Below are positions 25,201-36,000 of a DNA stretch of 42,791 nucleotides, in pieces. The number at the start of each line of letters is the position of its first letter. Positions within the stretch are counted from its first letter, which is position 1. The translations under genes were made by a program, and so were the position numbers. The notes beneath the pieces are model-generated. The model had not been told where the DNA came from, made no database searches, and saw nothing but the letters and a program-made list of their open reading frames with translations. The stretch spans positions 1-42,791 of the forward strand of contig JAUCBJ010005336.1 of NCBI GenBank assembly GCA_032718475.1, written 5' to 3'. The DNA is from Nemertoderma westbladi. Taxonomy: Eukaryota; Xenacoelomorpha; Nemertodermatida; Nemertodermatidae.

Positions 25201-26052
25201 GTACCTCCCACCTAGAAGCAAATCGAGTGACCATTCCACCAGCTAGCTGGTACCTCCCGTCTAGAAGCAAATCGAGTGACCATTCCACCAGCTAGCTGGT
25301 ACCTCCCACCTAGAAGCAAATCGAGTGACCATTCCACCAGCTAGTTGGTACCTCCCACCTAGAATCAAATCGAGTGACCATTCCACCAGCTAGCTGGTAC
25401 CTCCCGTCTAGAAGCCAATCGAGTGACCATTCCACCAGCTAGCTGGTACCTCCCACCTAGAAGCAAATCGAGTGACCACTCCACCAGCTAGCTGGTACCT
25501 CCCACCTAGAAGCAAATCGAGTGACCATTCCACCAGCTAGCTGGTACCTCCCACCTAGAAGCAAATCGAGTGACCATTCCACCAGCTAGTTGGTACCTCC
25601 CATCTAGAAGCAAATCGAGTGACCATTCCACCAGCTAGCTGGTACCTCCCACCTAAAAGCAAATCGAGTGACCATTCCACCAGCTAGTTGGTACCTCCCA
25701 TCTAGAAGCAAATCGAGTGACCATTCCACCAGCTAGCTGGTACCTCCCACCTAGAATCAAATCGAGTGACCATTCCACCAGCTAGCTGGTACCTCCCACC
25801 TAGAAGCAAATCGAGTGACCATTCCACCAGCTAGCTGGTACCTCCCACCTAGAAGCAAATCGAGTGACCACTCCACCAGCTAGCTGGTACCTCCCACCTA
25901 GAAGCAAATCGAGTGACCATTCCACCAGCTAGCTGGTACCTCCCACCTAGAAGCAAATCGAGTGACCATTCCACCAGCTAGCTGGTACCTCCCACCTTGA
26001 AGCAAATCGAGTGACCACTCCACCAGCTAGCTGGTACCTCCCACCTAGAAGC
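22254..26052 (-). repeat. 49-bp satellite array with tRNA-like unit
   Basis: About 77 tandem 49-bp units. On the plus strand each contains CCACCAGCTAGCTGGTACC, whose centre CCAGCTAGCTGG is a perfect 12-bp palindrome, then CTCCCACCTAGAAGCAAATC. Main variants are GAGTGACC/GTGTGACC/GCGTGACC, CATTCC/CACTCC and CACCTAGAAG/CACCTTGAAG/CGTCTAGAAG. On the minus strand the unit reads TAGCTGGTGG, then CACTCGATTTGCTTCTAGG and a GAGGTACC end, resembling the A-box and anticodon half of tRNA-derived SINE heads. Homogenisation is high and almost all units keep the exact length. Confidence 0.95.
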
Positions 26053-26126
26053 GACATGGGATATAATGGTAGATAATAGTTCCAAGTCCCAGGTGATTAA
26101 CTGGCTATCCCGAAAGGGGCGACTAT

Positions 26127-26395
26127 GGCCCATGTGAAGAATACCAGACTTACTGCCGTTATATTTCACTTTGCAGTTACCCCCATGTGAAAAATACCAG
26201 GTTTTCACCAAAAACACAGGTAACAGAAGTGCTGAATCTAACCAAAACAATAAACGAATTAGTATATTTACAGGTTATAAGAGCGCTATAAAACACTTAA
26301 TAAAGATAAATTAAAAAAAAATTAAAAATCTTCATATATAAAATTCCAATAAAAAGTCGACCGAAAAGTGAAATCCTGGTATTCTTCACATGGGC
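26127..26395. mobile_element. MITE with 20-bp inverted ends and 9-bp target duplication
   Basis: Left end 26128-26147 reads GCCCATGTGAAGAATACCAG and right end 26376-26395 is its exact reverse complement. GGCGACTAT lies at 26118-26126 and again at 26396-26404 as a direct flanking repeat. A near copy of the terminal motif sits inside at 26182-26200 in the same orientation as the left end. At about 270 bp with no coding capacity this is a miniature inverted-repeat element. A 9-bp duplication is typical of Mutator-like elements; an 8-bp hAT-type event with an extra matching base is the alternative. Confidence 0.75.
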
Positions 26396-26404
26396 GGCGA
26401 CTAT

Positions 26405-27231
26405 TATACAGGAGGACTGTACTGTTTATATCGAAAGAGAGTGGAACTTTACTAATATCGTAGAAGCTGTTTATAAGGGTGTAGGGAAAGGAATAATTAT
26501 TAGGAATGGTAACTTATGCTGTTATAACATTCCGTACCTCAGTGAGTCAGTCAGTACCTTGGTACCTACTATCCTTCCAACTATAACCAGTTGGCAGATC
26601 GGAAGAGTACATTTAGAAACGGTAACTTACAGCACCGGTTCGTGCCTCATCGTTTCCAATTTTTTTTATTTCTGGACATAAATCCCATTTGTATTACTAT
26701 TTCAACATCTTAAGTAGACCCACTTGAGTTTTAATTTATTCCGGAATAATTAGAACAACTAATAATTTCATGGGAGTAAATTATACAGGTTTCAATCCCG
26801 CACTCATGTAGCTAATGTTTTTTAAACAATCAAGGATTCCGTTATTTCTAGATTATGTTAGAAATTACAAAAACGTATTGAAATGTAATCTATTAAAAAA
26901 AAAAAAAATACATATAAATAAAATATTTAGTAATCTCAGACATGTATTGCCAATAAACAGTGGTATGTGTCCGCCGGCGCACTAGTAATACGGTAGTGGA
27001 AATTCAGAACGCATACATTCATTCATGCATACATCATTTTCATGGTCGTATTTTTGTTTGGTTCAAATTTTGCACCACATAAGTTTAAGTTACATCCACA
27101 CTACAATCCTAAATCGACACAATGAATTGAATGTAAAGTGTACGCAGTAAAATAATAATACACTTTTAGTGATAATAATGTCATCAAATACACAAAAGCT
27201 GATTGTATATCTTTAATTGAGTCCAATAATG
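26405..27231. other. Gene-less region downstream of the LIM gene
   Basis: No supported gene. On the minus strand it would hold the 3' UTR of the LIM gene; AATAAA occurs at 26740-26735 and 26670-26665, about 490-570 bases past the stop, and ATTAAA at 27217-27212. There is an A tract near 26895-26908. Two loosely similar segments near 26507-26540 and 26620-26652 share GGTAACTTA followed by a CCTC motif. I see no RNA gene or splice structure. Confidence 0.5.
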
Positions 27232-29061
27232 TTAAAATAGTTGTCGCCAACATTTTGGGCAATACGGATGTCCTTTCTCCTGTCTATAGGTGTCTATAGA
27301 AAGTTGACGTCGGCAAAAGGTGCAAACAAAGTGTTCCGGGTGGTACTTCCTATTCATGACACTCTGACAGTGCCCCGTTATACGTTTCTTGCATTGGAAA
27401 CATTGGCAGCCGGCCTTTATGTAGTAGTGCACCTCACAATACGGTTCCCCTTGGTAAACGTAAAAGATTCCGTCTTTGAACGGATGCAAACAGGCGTTGC
27501 ACACGAAACATTCCAAGTGTCTGCCCCCTAATGCTGATGTAAAGTTACCCGTGATAGGCTTGTGGCAACCGGTGCATTTGGGTACAAAGAGTTTGTGGTA
27601 ATCGAGTTGACAATAAGCTCGTCCGTCCACTTCGTAATACCGCTCCTCACCAAAAGGAGTGTGGCAAGTCGCGCAGACGAAGTGATCGGGGTGGAATGTT
27701 TTACCTCCTAGGGCCTTTATACATCCGTGTCTGATTGGCTCGTTGCAGGCGACGCAACGCGGGGAGAAGTGGTTGTGGAAGTCGTCCTCGCAATACAGGC
27801 AACCCTTCCTCTCAAAGAAAGTTTCCGGCCCTAGAACCTTCTTGCAGTAGATGTAGACAAAGTGCTCAGGGTGCCATGTTTTACCCAAGGCGGTTATCAC
27901 CTTCCCATATATAGGCTTTCCGCAATCTCCGCAATCACCTCTTGGTTTATCATCTTCTATTTTTACATTTGCCAGATAATCTTCGCTATAAATTGGCGTT
28001 TTCGGTGCCGTCATACGGTCTAGGCTTCCTGTTGGTTTTATAGTCGGGTTGTATTTAAACACCTCGTAGATATTACCCAGATCAATCATATCGCTTCTGC
28101 GGGGTAACTTACGATATTCCGATTGTATAGTTTGAATTCTCGGTGGTTCGAAATTTCGTGATTCCATATGTTTATTTGCTGTTTCAACAAGAGGTTGATA
28201 GTGTTTTTCTTGGGTTGGCATCCCGTAGTACACAGATCGAATAACCGGCATTTTGATCAGGTGATCAGTATTGTAAGTTTGATTCTCTTTTATCTCTGGA
28301 GGCGGAACTGCCATTGGTTCGGGATACATACGGGAAGGAGGCGGTTTAGCCAAACCGCTTTGCCATCCCGGATTGGGGATATTATCTTTCGCGATTCTAG
28401 ATTTTAACTGATTAACACTTTCTATCAATCTATCGACATCATCTGCTATGGGGAGGTTGTTATAAGTACTCGAGATTTGAAAGCTCGATGTTTCTTGAGG
28501 TATTTCATTGCTTTGGTTGGTTGGTTGTTCATGTGCATATGGGTTGTAATACGGATATATAAGTGACTTTTGTCCTTGTTGAGGGTTCCAAATGATGCTC
28601 GATTCTGCGACGCGATTGGTTTCCAATGGCAACGGTTGCGGGTACGCTTTTAGCGGTGCGTGAGCTTTGACTACTGGCGTAGTTTGCGCGATGGCTGGGG
28701 CCAACTGTTCGTAGACTGGGACACTCTCCTGGTAATGGTAAGGCTGGGGTGCAGTGGGCCACTGATAACGAAACGTTTCGTTCGGTTTACATTGGGCCTG
28801 TTTGATGTCGCCCAACAACGAACGTACAGTGGTATCCGATAGGTTGTATCCCGGAGGTGTTTCAATCTGGGCTAACAATTTGTCCGAGTTTTGAGTGGAT
28901 TTCCATCCATATTTATTAACGCCTTCCAAATTTGACGATTTTCTCACCGCTGCTGATGTTTTCTCCTCTGATGACTTTTTGCTTTTGAATGAAGTTTTTG
29001 ACAGTTTCGCTATGAAATCATCGAGTTTTTGTATTCCGCTTTCCAACTGTGTTGTTGACAT
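27232..29061 (-). CDS. Paxillin-like protein with four LIM domains, intronless
   Basis: 609 residues in one uninterrupted frame (ATG at 29061-29059, TAA at 27234-27232). Paxillin-family proteins are focal-adhesion scaffolds that link integrins to actin and signalling proteins. The N-terminal half is low-complexity, rich in Pro, Gln and Tyr, with an LD-type motif LDDFIAKL at 13-20 and a weaker one at 209-219 (VDRLIESV). Four LIM zinc fingers follow at about 377-430, 436-490, 496-548 and 554-609, and the protein ends in ...QLF like paxillin. Two defects in zinc binding are visible. In LIM1 the fifth ligand is Tyr403 instead of Cys (HPEHFVY). In LIM3 the spacing Cys499-His515 is 15 residues, one below the usual minimum, and HPEC has become HLEC. 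LIM2 and LIM4 have complete ligand sets. Lack of introns over 1.8 kb suggests a retrocopy of a paxillin gene that has kept its frame. It lies 767 bp downstream of the channel gene on the same strand. Confidence 0.9.
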   Translation of the reverse strand: MSTTQLESGIQKLDDFIAKLSKTSFKSKKSSEEKTSAAVRKSSNLEGVNKYGWKSTQNSDKLLAQIETPPGYNLSDTTVRSLLGDIKQAQCKPNETFRYQWPTAPQPYHYQESVPVYEQLAPAIAQTTPVVKAHAPLKAYPQPLPLETNRVAESSIIWNPQQGQKSLIYPYYNPYAHEQPTNQSNEIPQETSSFQISSTYNNLPIADDVDRLIESVNQLKSRIAKDNIPNPGWQSGLAKPPPSRMYPEPMAVPPPEIKENQTYNTDHLIKMPVIRSVYYGMPTQEKHYQPLVETANKHMESRNFEPPRIQTIQSEYRKLPRRSDMIDLGNIYEVFKYNPTIKPTGSLDRMTAPKTPIYSEDYLANVKIEDDKPRGDCGDCGKPIYGKVITALGKTWHPEHFVYIYCKKVLGPETFFERKGCLYCEDDFHNHFSPRCVACNEPIRHGCIKALGGKTFHPDHFVCATCHTPFGEERYYEVDGRAYCQLDYHKLFVPKCTGCHKPITGNFTSALGGRHLECFVCNACLHPFKDGIFYVYQGEPYCEVHYYIKAGCQCFQCKKRITGHCQSVMNRKYHPEHFVCTFCRRQLSIDTYRQEKGHPYCPKCWRQLF

Positions 29062-29828
29062 GGTGCCACAAGTAAGATATGAATAACAATAACACAGTTA
29101 AAATCTATTAGAATTTCCTTTTATAATTTGGTTAATAAGAAGTTCGAGTTATGTTTACCCTATGGTTGTTATAAGATGTATCATTTCCTAAAGTTCAATA
29201 TCATAATGATTTTCTAGAGTTAAATTTATTATTGATAAATCTAAATGAATTGTTCAATTGATTTCGCTGTTATTACAATGTTTGGCATCCTGTATCTCTT
29301 GGCAACGCTTTCATTACCTGGCATTATCCTATTCATATTGAATTTATTTAAAGCTTTTTATTACAATAGAGAGATTGAAGTGCCGTGCTGCCTATGTTTG
29401 TGATACACGAATGTATCCAACAGTCTTTGAAACGTTTGGTCTATTATGATTTCTTATGTACTGCTCTAACAATGCTACCATAATGTTGGCTTTGAAATAG
29501 ATCAGTTCAGATTACATATAGCTACAGATTTCCACAAACAATGAAAATAATAGGCCTATTCAGTATTTAACATCGATTCATTAAATTATCTAAGGAAAAT
29601 GTATTAATATCTAAAAGCGTTTTAAAATTATTGTTGATATAAATTCTACGATTAAACTCTACAAACAAATTGTTAATACAATTTAATGTAACGAGTGCAG
29701 TATATTCATGAAGTAGCGAGAGATTATCGCACTTTATGTTACATTAAGTGACATTTGTTACAAATAAATAAAATCATAGATTAAAGTATTATTTCACCGT
29801 CTCGGTAATGAATATCTTTTACATTGAA
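29062..29828 (-). other. Intergenic region between channel gene and LIM gene
   Basis: AT-rich, no reading frame. On the minus strand it should contain the 3' UTR of the channel gene and the promoter and 5' leader of the LIM gene. AATAAA occurs on the minus strand at 29362-29357, 29348-29343 and 29230-29225, about 470-600 bases past the channel stop codon; any could be the polyadenylation signal. I see no clear TATA box or other promoter element. Confidence 0.45.
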
Positions 29829-30065
29829 TTAACTAACCGTATATTCGTTATCGGCTTGCAGCATCGATATCGTCCTCTTCCTCGTATTGCAGTAAACAAA
29901 TACAAACAGTGAAACGTGAAATATAAATTGTACGACTAGAAACAATGATAAGGCTGCGAAATCGGCTAAGGATGTTTTCTTTTGTGTTGTGTTGAAAACA
30001 CCAAGAAATGCGTAACTGGCCTCCATAATGGCCATAAACACCAAATCCCAAATAATCAGAACGTC
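29829..30065 (-). CDS. pLGIC exon 7 (residues 330-407, M3, M4 and C-terminus)
   Basis: Acceptor TAG at 30067-30066, phase 0, TAA stop at 29831-29829. It starts DVLIIWDLVFMAIMEASYA, the M3 helix that follows VSYLTYM of exon 6, then only about ten polar residues (NTTQKKTS) before M4 (about 365-387), and a 20-residue cytosol-free tail ending YTVS. The codons before the stop also read as a GTTAGT donor, so an alternative continuation cannot be excluded, but M4 is already complete. Confidence 0.85.
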   Translation of the reverse strand, partial: DVLIIWDLVFMAIMEASYAFLGVFNTTQKKTSLADFAALSLFLVVQFIFHVSLFVFVYCNTRKRTISMLQADNEYTVS

Positions 30066-33000
30066 CTATGGGTGGAATATAGTAATGTGATTAATAGATA
30101 ACACTGGGGGAAATTAACATATTATACTAACCATAAGTTAAGTTATATATGATATTGGGGGGGGGGGGGGGGGGGGGGGGGTTTGGGGTTTAACTTATAT
30201 CAAGCAAGCAAACAGTCGGCCGAGGCCGGAGGCGACCCGAAGGCTCCTCTTTCGATAGCTGTTACCCGAAGGTAGGAGTGGGCGCTATTCCTATCTGCTA
30301 CCCGAAGGTAGGGGTGGGCGCTACTCCTATCTGCTACCCGAAGGTAGGAGTGGGCGCTACTCCTATCTGCTACACGAAGGTAGGGGTGGGCGCTACTCCT
30401 ATCTGCTACACGAAGGTAGGGGTGGGCGCTACTTCTATCTACTACCCGAAGGTAGGGGTGGGCGCTACTCCTAGCTGCTACACGAGGTTAGGGGTTGGCG
30501 CTACTCCTATATGCTACCCGAGGGTAGGGGTGGGCGCTACTCCTAGCTGCTACACGAGGTTAGGGGTTGGCGCTACTCCTATCTGCTACCCGAGGGTAGG
30601 GGTGGGCGCTACTCCAAGCTGCTACACGAGGTTAGGAGTGGGCGCTACTCCTATCTGCTACCCGAAGGTAGAAGTGGGCGCTACTCCTATCTGCTACCCG
30701 AAGGTAGGGGTGGGCGCTACTCCTATCTGCTACCCGAAGGTAGGGGTGGGCGGTACTCCTATCTGCTACCCGAAGGTTGGGTTGGGCGCTATTCCTATCT
30801 GCTACCCGAAGGTAGGAGTAGGCGCTACTCCTATCTGCTACACGAAGGTAGGGGTGGCCGCTACTCCGATTTGCTACCCGAAGGTAGGGGTGGGCGCTAC
30901 TCCTATCTGCTACCCGAAGGTAGGGGTGGGCGCTACTTCTATCTACTACCCGAAGGTAGAGGTGGCCGCTACTCCTAGCTGCTACACGAGGTTAGGGGTT
31001 GGCGCTACTCCTATCTGCTACCCGAAGGTAGGGGTGGGCGCTATTCCTATCTGCTACCCGAAGGTTGGGGTGGGCGCTATTCCTATCTGCTACCCGAAGG
31101 TAGGAGTGGGCGCTACTCCTATCTGCTACCCAAAGGTAGGGGTGGGCGCTATTCCTATCTGGTACCCGAAGGTTGGAGTGGGCGCTACTACTATCTGCTA
31201 CCCGAGGGTAGGGGTGGGCGCTACTCCTATCTGCTACCCGAAGGTTGGGGTGGGCGCTATTCCTATCTGCTACCCGAAGGTTGGGGTGGGCGCTATTCCT
31301 ATCTGCTACCCGAAGGTAGGAGTGGGCGCTACTCCTATCTGCTACCCAAAGGTAGGGGTGGGCGCTACTACTATCTGCTACCCGAGTGTAGGGGTGGGCG
31401 CTACTCCTATCTGCTACCCGAAGGTTGGGGTGGGCGCTATTCCTATCTGCTACCCGAAGGTAGGAGTGGGCGCTACTCATATCTGCTACCCGAAGGTAGG
31501 GGTTGGCGCTACTCCTATCTGCTACCCGATGGTAGGGGTGGGCGCTACTCCTATCTGCTACCCGAGGGTAGGAGTGGGCGCTACTCCTATCTGCTACCCG
31601 AAGGTAGGAGTGGGCGCTACTCCTATCTGCTACCCGAAGGTAGGGGTGGGCGCTACTCCTATCTGCTACCCGGAGGTAGGGGTGGGCGCTACTCCTTTCT
31701 GCTACCCGAAGGTAGGGGTGGGCGCTAATCCTATCTGCTACCCGGAGGTAGGGGTGGGCGCTACTCCTATCTGCTACCCGAAGGTAGGGGTAGGCGCTAC
31801 TCTTATCTGCTACCCGAAGGTAGGAGTGGGCGCTACTCCTTTCTGCTACCCGAAGGTAGGGGTGGGCGCTACTCCTATCTGCTACCCGGAGGTAGGGGTA
31901 GGCGCTACTCCTATCTGCTACCCGAAGGTAGGGGTGGGCGCTTCTCCTATCTGCTACCCGAGGGTAGGTGTGAGCGCTACTCCTATCTGCTACCCGAAGG
32001 TAGGGGTGGGCGCTACTCCTATCTGCTACCCAAAGGTAGGGGTGGGCGCTACTCCTATCTGCTACCCGATAGTAGGAGTGGGCGCTACTCCTTTCTGCTA
32101 CCCGAAGGTAGGGGTGGGCGCTACTCCTATCTGCTACCCAAAGGTAGGGGTGGGCGCTACTCCTATCTGCTACCCGATAGTAGGAGTGGGCGCTACTCCT
32201 TTCTGCTACCCGAAGGTAGGGGTGGGCGCTACTCCTACCTGCTACCCGAAGGTAGGGGTGGGCGCTTCTCCTATCTGCTACCCGAGGGTAGGTGTGAGCG
32301 CTACTCCTATCTGCTACCCGAAGGTAGGGGTGGGCGCTACTCCTATCTGCTACCCAAAGGTAGGGGTGGGCGCTACTCCTATCTGCTACCCGATAGTAGG
32401 AGTGGGCGCTACTCCTTTCTGCTACCCGAAGGTAGGGGTGGGCGCTACTCCTACCTGCTACCCGAAGGTAGGGGTGGGCGCTTCTCCTATCTGCTACCCG
32501 AGGGTAGGTGTGAGCGCTACTCCTATCTGCTACCCGAAGGTAGGGGTGGGCGCTACTCCTATCTGCTACCCAAAGGTAGGGGTGGGCGCTACTCCTATCT
32601 GCTACCCGATAGTAGGAGTGGGCGCTACTCCTTTCTGCTACCCGAAGGTAGGGGTGGGCGCTACTCCTACCTGCTACCCGAAGGTAGGGGTGGGCGCTTC
32701 TCCTATCTGCTACCCGAGGGTAGGTGTGAGCGCTACTCCTATCTGCTACCCGAAGGTAGGAGTGGGCGCTACTCCTTTCTGCTACCCGAAGGTAGGGGTG
32801 GGCGCTACTCCTACCTGCTACCCGAAGGTAGGGGTGGGCGCTTCTCCTATCTGCTACCCGGGGGTAGGTGTGAGCGCTACTCCTATCTGCTACCCGAAGG
32901 TAGGAGTGGGCGCTACTCATATCTGCTACCCAAAGGTAGGGGTGGGCGCTACTCCTATCTGCTACCCGAAGGTAGAGGTGGGCGCAACTCCTATCTGCTA

Positions 33001-36000
33001 CCCGAAGGTAGGAGTGGGCGCTACTCCTATCTGCTACCCGATAGTAGGGGTGGGCGCTTCTCCTATCTGCTACCCGAGGGTAGGTGTGAGCGCTACTCCT
33101 ATCTGCTACCCGAAGGTAGGAGTGGGCGCTACTCCTTTCTGCTACCCGAAGGTAGGGGTGGGCGCTACTCCTACCTGCTACCCGAAGGTAGGGGTGGGCG
33201 CTACTCCTATCTGCTACCCGAAGGTAGAGGTGGGCGCTACTCCTATCTGCTACCCGAAGGTAGGAGTGGGCGCTACTCCTATCTGCTACCCGATAGTAGG
33301 GGTGGGCGCTTCTCCTATCTGCTACCCGAGGGTAGGTGTGAGCGCTACTCCTATCTGCTACCCGAAGGTAGGAGTGGGCGCTACTCATATCTGCTACCCA
33401 AAGGTAGGGGTGAGCGCTACTCCTATCTGCTACCCGAAGGTAGAGGTGGGCGCTACTCCTATCTGCTACCCGAAGGTAGGAGTGGGCGCTACTCCTATCT
33501 GCTACCCGATAGTAGGGGTGGGCGCTACTCCTATCTGCTACCCAGAGGTATGGGTGGGCGCTACTCCTATCTGCTACCCGAAGGTAGAGGTGGGCGCTAC
33601 ACCTATCTGCTACCCGAAGGTAGGGGTGGGCGCTACTCCTATCTGCTACGCCATAGTAGGGGTGGGCGCTACTCCTATCTGCTACCCGAAGGTAGAGGTG
33701 GGCGCTACTCCTATCTGCTACCCGAAGGTAGGGGTGGGCGCTACTCCTATCTGTTACCCGAAGGTAGGGGTGGGCGCTACTCCTATCTGCTACCCGAAGG
33801 TAGAGGTGGGCGCTACTCCTATCTGCTACCCGAAGGTAGGGGTGGGCGCTACTCCTATCTGTTACCCGAAGGTAGGGGTGGGCGCTACTCCTATCTGTTA
33901 CCCGAAGGTAGGGGTGGGCGCTACTCCTATCTGCCACCCGGAGGTAGGGGTGGGCGCTACTCCTATCCCAAGTTTTACTCCCAGTAATTTAACAGGTGCT
34001 GGTGCTGATAATTATGGACCCCAGAGGATGAAAGGCTGAGTGGACCCTATGGCGGGGCTGAACCTACCCAACAACCAATAAATAGATTGTCTAAGCCCGG
34101 CGCTCAGTCAACTGAAATACCCAGCCTTTTATACTCACCATATAAGTTAGATATGAAACTGGAGGGAGTTTTACCGAAACCGCTTTCTTGAAGTATTTGC
34201 AGGTGAGGAGCAGTGTTAAGGCGTTAGCGAGGCGATACTGTACTTTGTATCCCGGTATAGCGAAACAACAAAGCGATACGCCCAATAGCATAATCTATGA
34301 AGAAGTGAAAAAAGTAAGTTTATGCGGCCGTTATTCCCAATACAGCTTTCGAAACAAACAAAAAACTCCCCTACCCGTAGCGGGGCTCGAACCCAATACC
34401 TCTAGAGCCAGGTGATGGCCATCAATATAATCAACAAACACATACTCTAATTACTTCTTTACTTTTACGGAAATGATTTAGCTGATTTACTATCTCCACT
34501 TTATCGAATTCACCATTACGCTAACGATATCGAGCGCGTACTATCTCCACTTTATCGAATTCACCATTACGCTAACGATATTGAGCGCGTACTAGCTCCA
34601 CTTTATCGAACTCACCATTACGCTAACGATATTGAGCGCGTACTAGCACCACTTTATCGAACTCACCATTACGCTAACGATATTGAGCGCGTACTAGCTC
34701 CACTTTATCAAACTCACCATTACGCTAACGATATTGAGCGCGTACTAGCTCCACTTTATCGAACTCACCATTACGCTAACGATATTGAGCGCGTACTAGC
34801 TCCACTTTATCGAACTCACCATTACGCTAACGATATTGAGCGGGTACTAGCTCCACTTTATCGAACTCACCATTACGCTAACGATATTGAGCGCGTACTA
34901 GCTCCACTTTATCGAACTCACCATTACGCTAACGATATTGAGCGCGTACTAGCTCCACTTTATCGAACTCACCATTACGCTAACGATATTGAGCGCGTAC
35001 TAGCTCCACTTTATCGAACCCACCATTAGGCTAACGATATTGAGCGCGTACTAGCTCCACTTTATCGAACCCACCATTAGGCTAACGATATTGAGCGCGT
35101 ACTAGCTCCACTTTATCGAACTCACCATTACGCTAACGATATTGAGCGCGTACTAGCTCCACTTTATCGAACTCACCATTACGCTAACGATATTGAGCGC
35201 GTACTAGCTCCACTTTATCGAACTCACCATTACGCTAACGATATTGAGCGCGTACTAGCTCCACTTTATCGAACTCACCATTACGCTAACGATATTGAGC
35301 GCGTACTAGCTCCACTTTATCGAATTCACCATTACGCTAACGATATTGAGCGCGTACTAGCTCCACTTTATCGAACTCACCATTACGCTAACGATATTGA
35401 GCGCGTACTAGCTCCACTTTATCGAACTCACCATTACGCTAACGATATTGAGCGCGTACTAGCTCCACTTTATCGAACTCACCATTACGCTAACGATATT
35501 GAGCGCGTACTAGCTCCACTTTATCGAACTCACCATTACGCTAACGATATTGAGCGCGTACTAGCTCCACTTTATCGAACTCACCATTACGCTAACGATA
35601 TTGAGCGCGTACTAGCTCCACTTTATCGAACTCACCATTACGCTAACGATATTGAGCGCGTACTAGCTCCACTTTATCGAACTCACCATTACGCTAACGA
35701 TATTGAGCGCGTACTAGCTCCACTTTATCGAACTCACCATTACGCTAACGATATTGAGCGCGTACTAGCTCCACTTTATCGAACTCACCATTACGCTAAC
35801 GATATTGAGCGGGTACTAGCTCCACTTTATCAAACTCACCATTACGCTAACGATATTGAGCGCGTACTAGCTCCACTTTATCGAACTCACCATTACGCTA
35901 ACGATATTGAGCGGGTACTAGCTCCACTTTATCGAACTCACCATTACGCTAACGATATTGAGCGCGTACTAGCTCCACTTTATCAAACTCACCATTACGC

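Noticed and set aside
25978-26250. 90-codon minus frame with a hydrophobic start
   Set aside because: It is composed of MITE sequence and the last 49-bp satellite units.
27241-27531. Plus-strand frame opposite the LIM domains
   Set aside because: Shadow of the LIM gene, whose zinc-finger pattern is clearly on the minus strand.
27232-29061. LIM gene as a pseudogene
   Set aside because: Despite two LIM-domain defects the 609-codon frame has no stop or frameshift, which is unlikely for an old dead retrocopy.
28168-29086. Several 60-80 codon frames on both strands
   Set aside because: Shadows of the N-terminal half of the LIM gene.
30992-33937. 981-codon minus-strand repeat frame
   Set aside because: Same minisatellite artefact; it is entirely inside intron 6 of the channel gene.
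33550-33987. 145-codon plus-strand repeat frame
   Set aside because: Third frame of the same array.
30278-34039. 1253-codon plus-strand frame of 12-residue repeats
   Set aside because: It is the 36-bp minisatellite read in a stop-free frame, starts at a non-ATG codon, lies antisense in an intron, and an equally long frame exists on the other strand.
34370-34435. tRNA gene suggested by a GGGTTCGAGCCC motif
   Set aside because: Only the T-arm and B box are recognisable; acceptor stem and D-arm cannot be formed, so a SINE fragment fits better.
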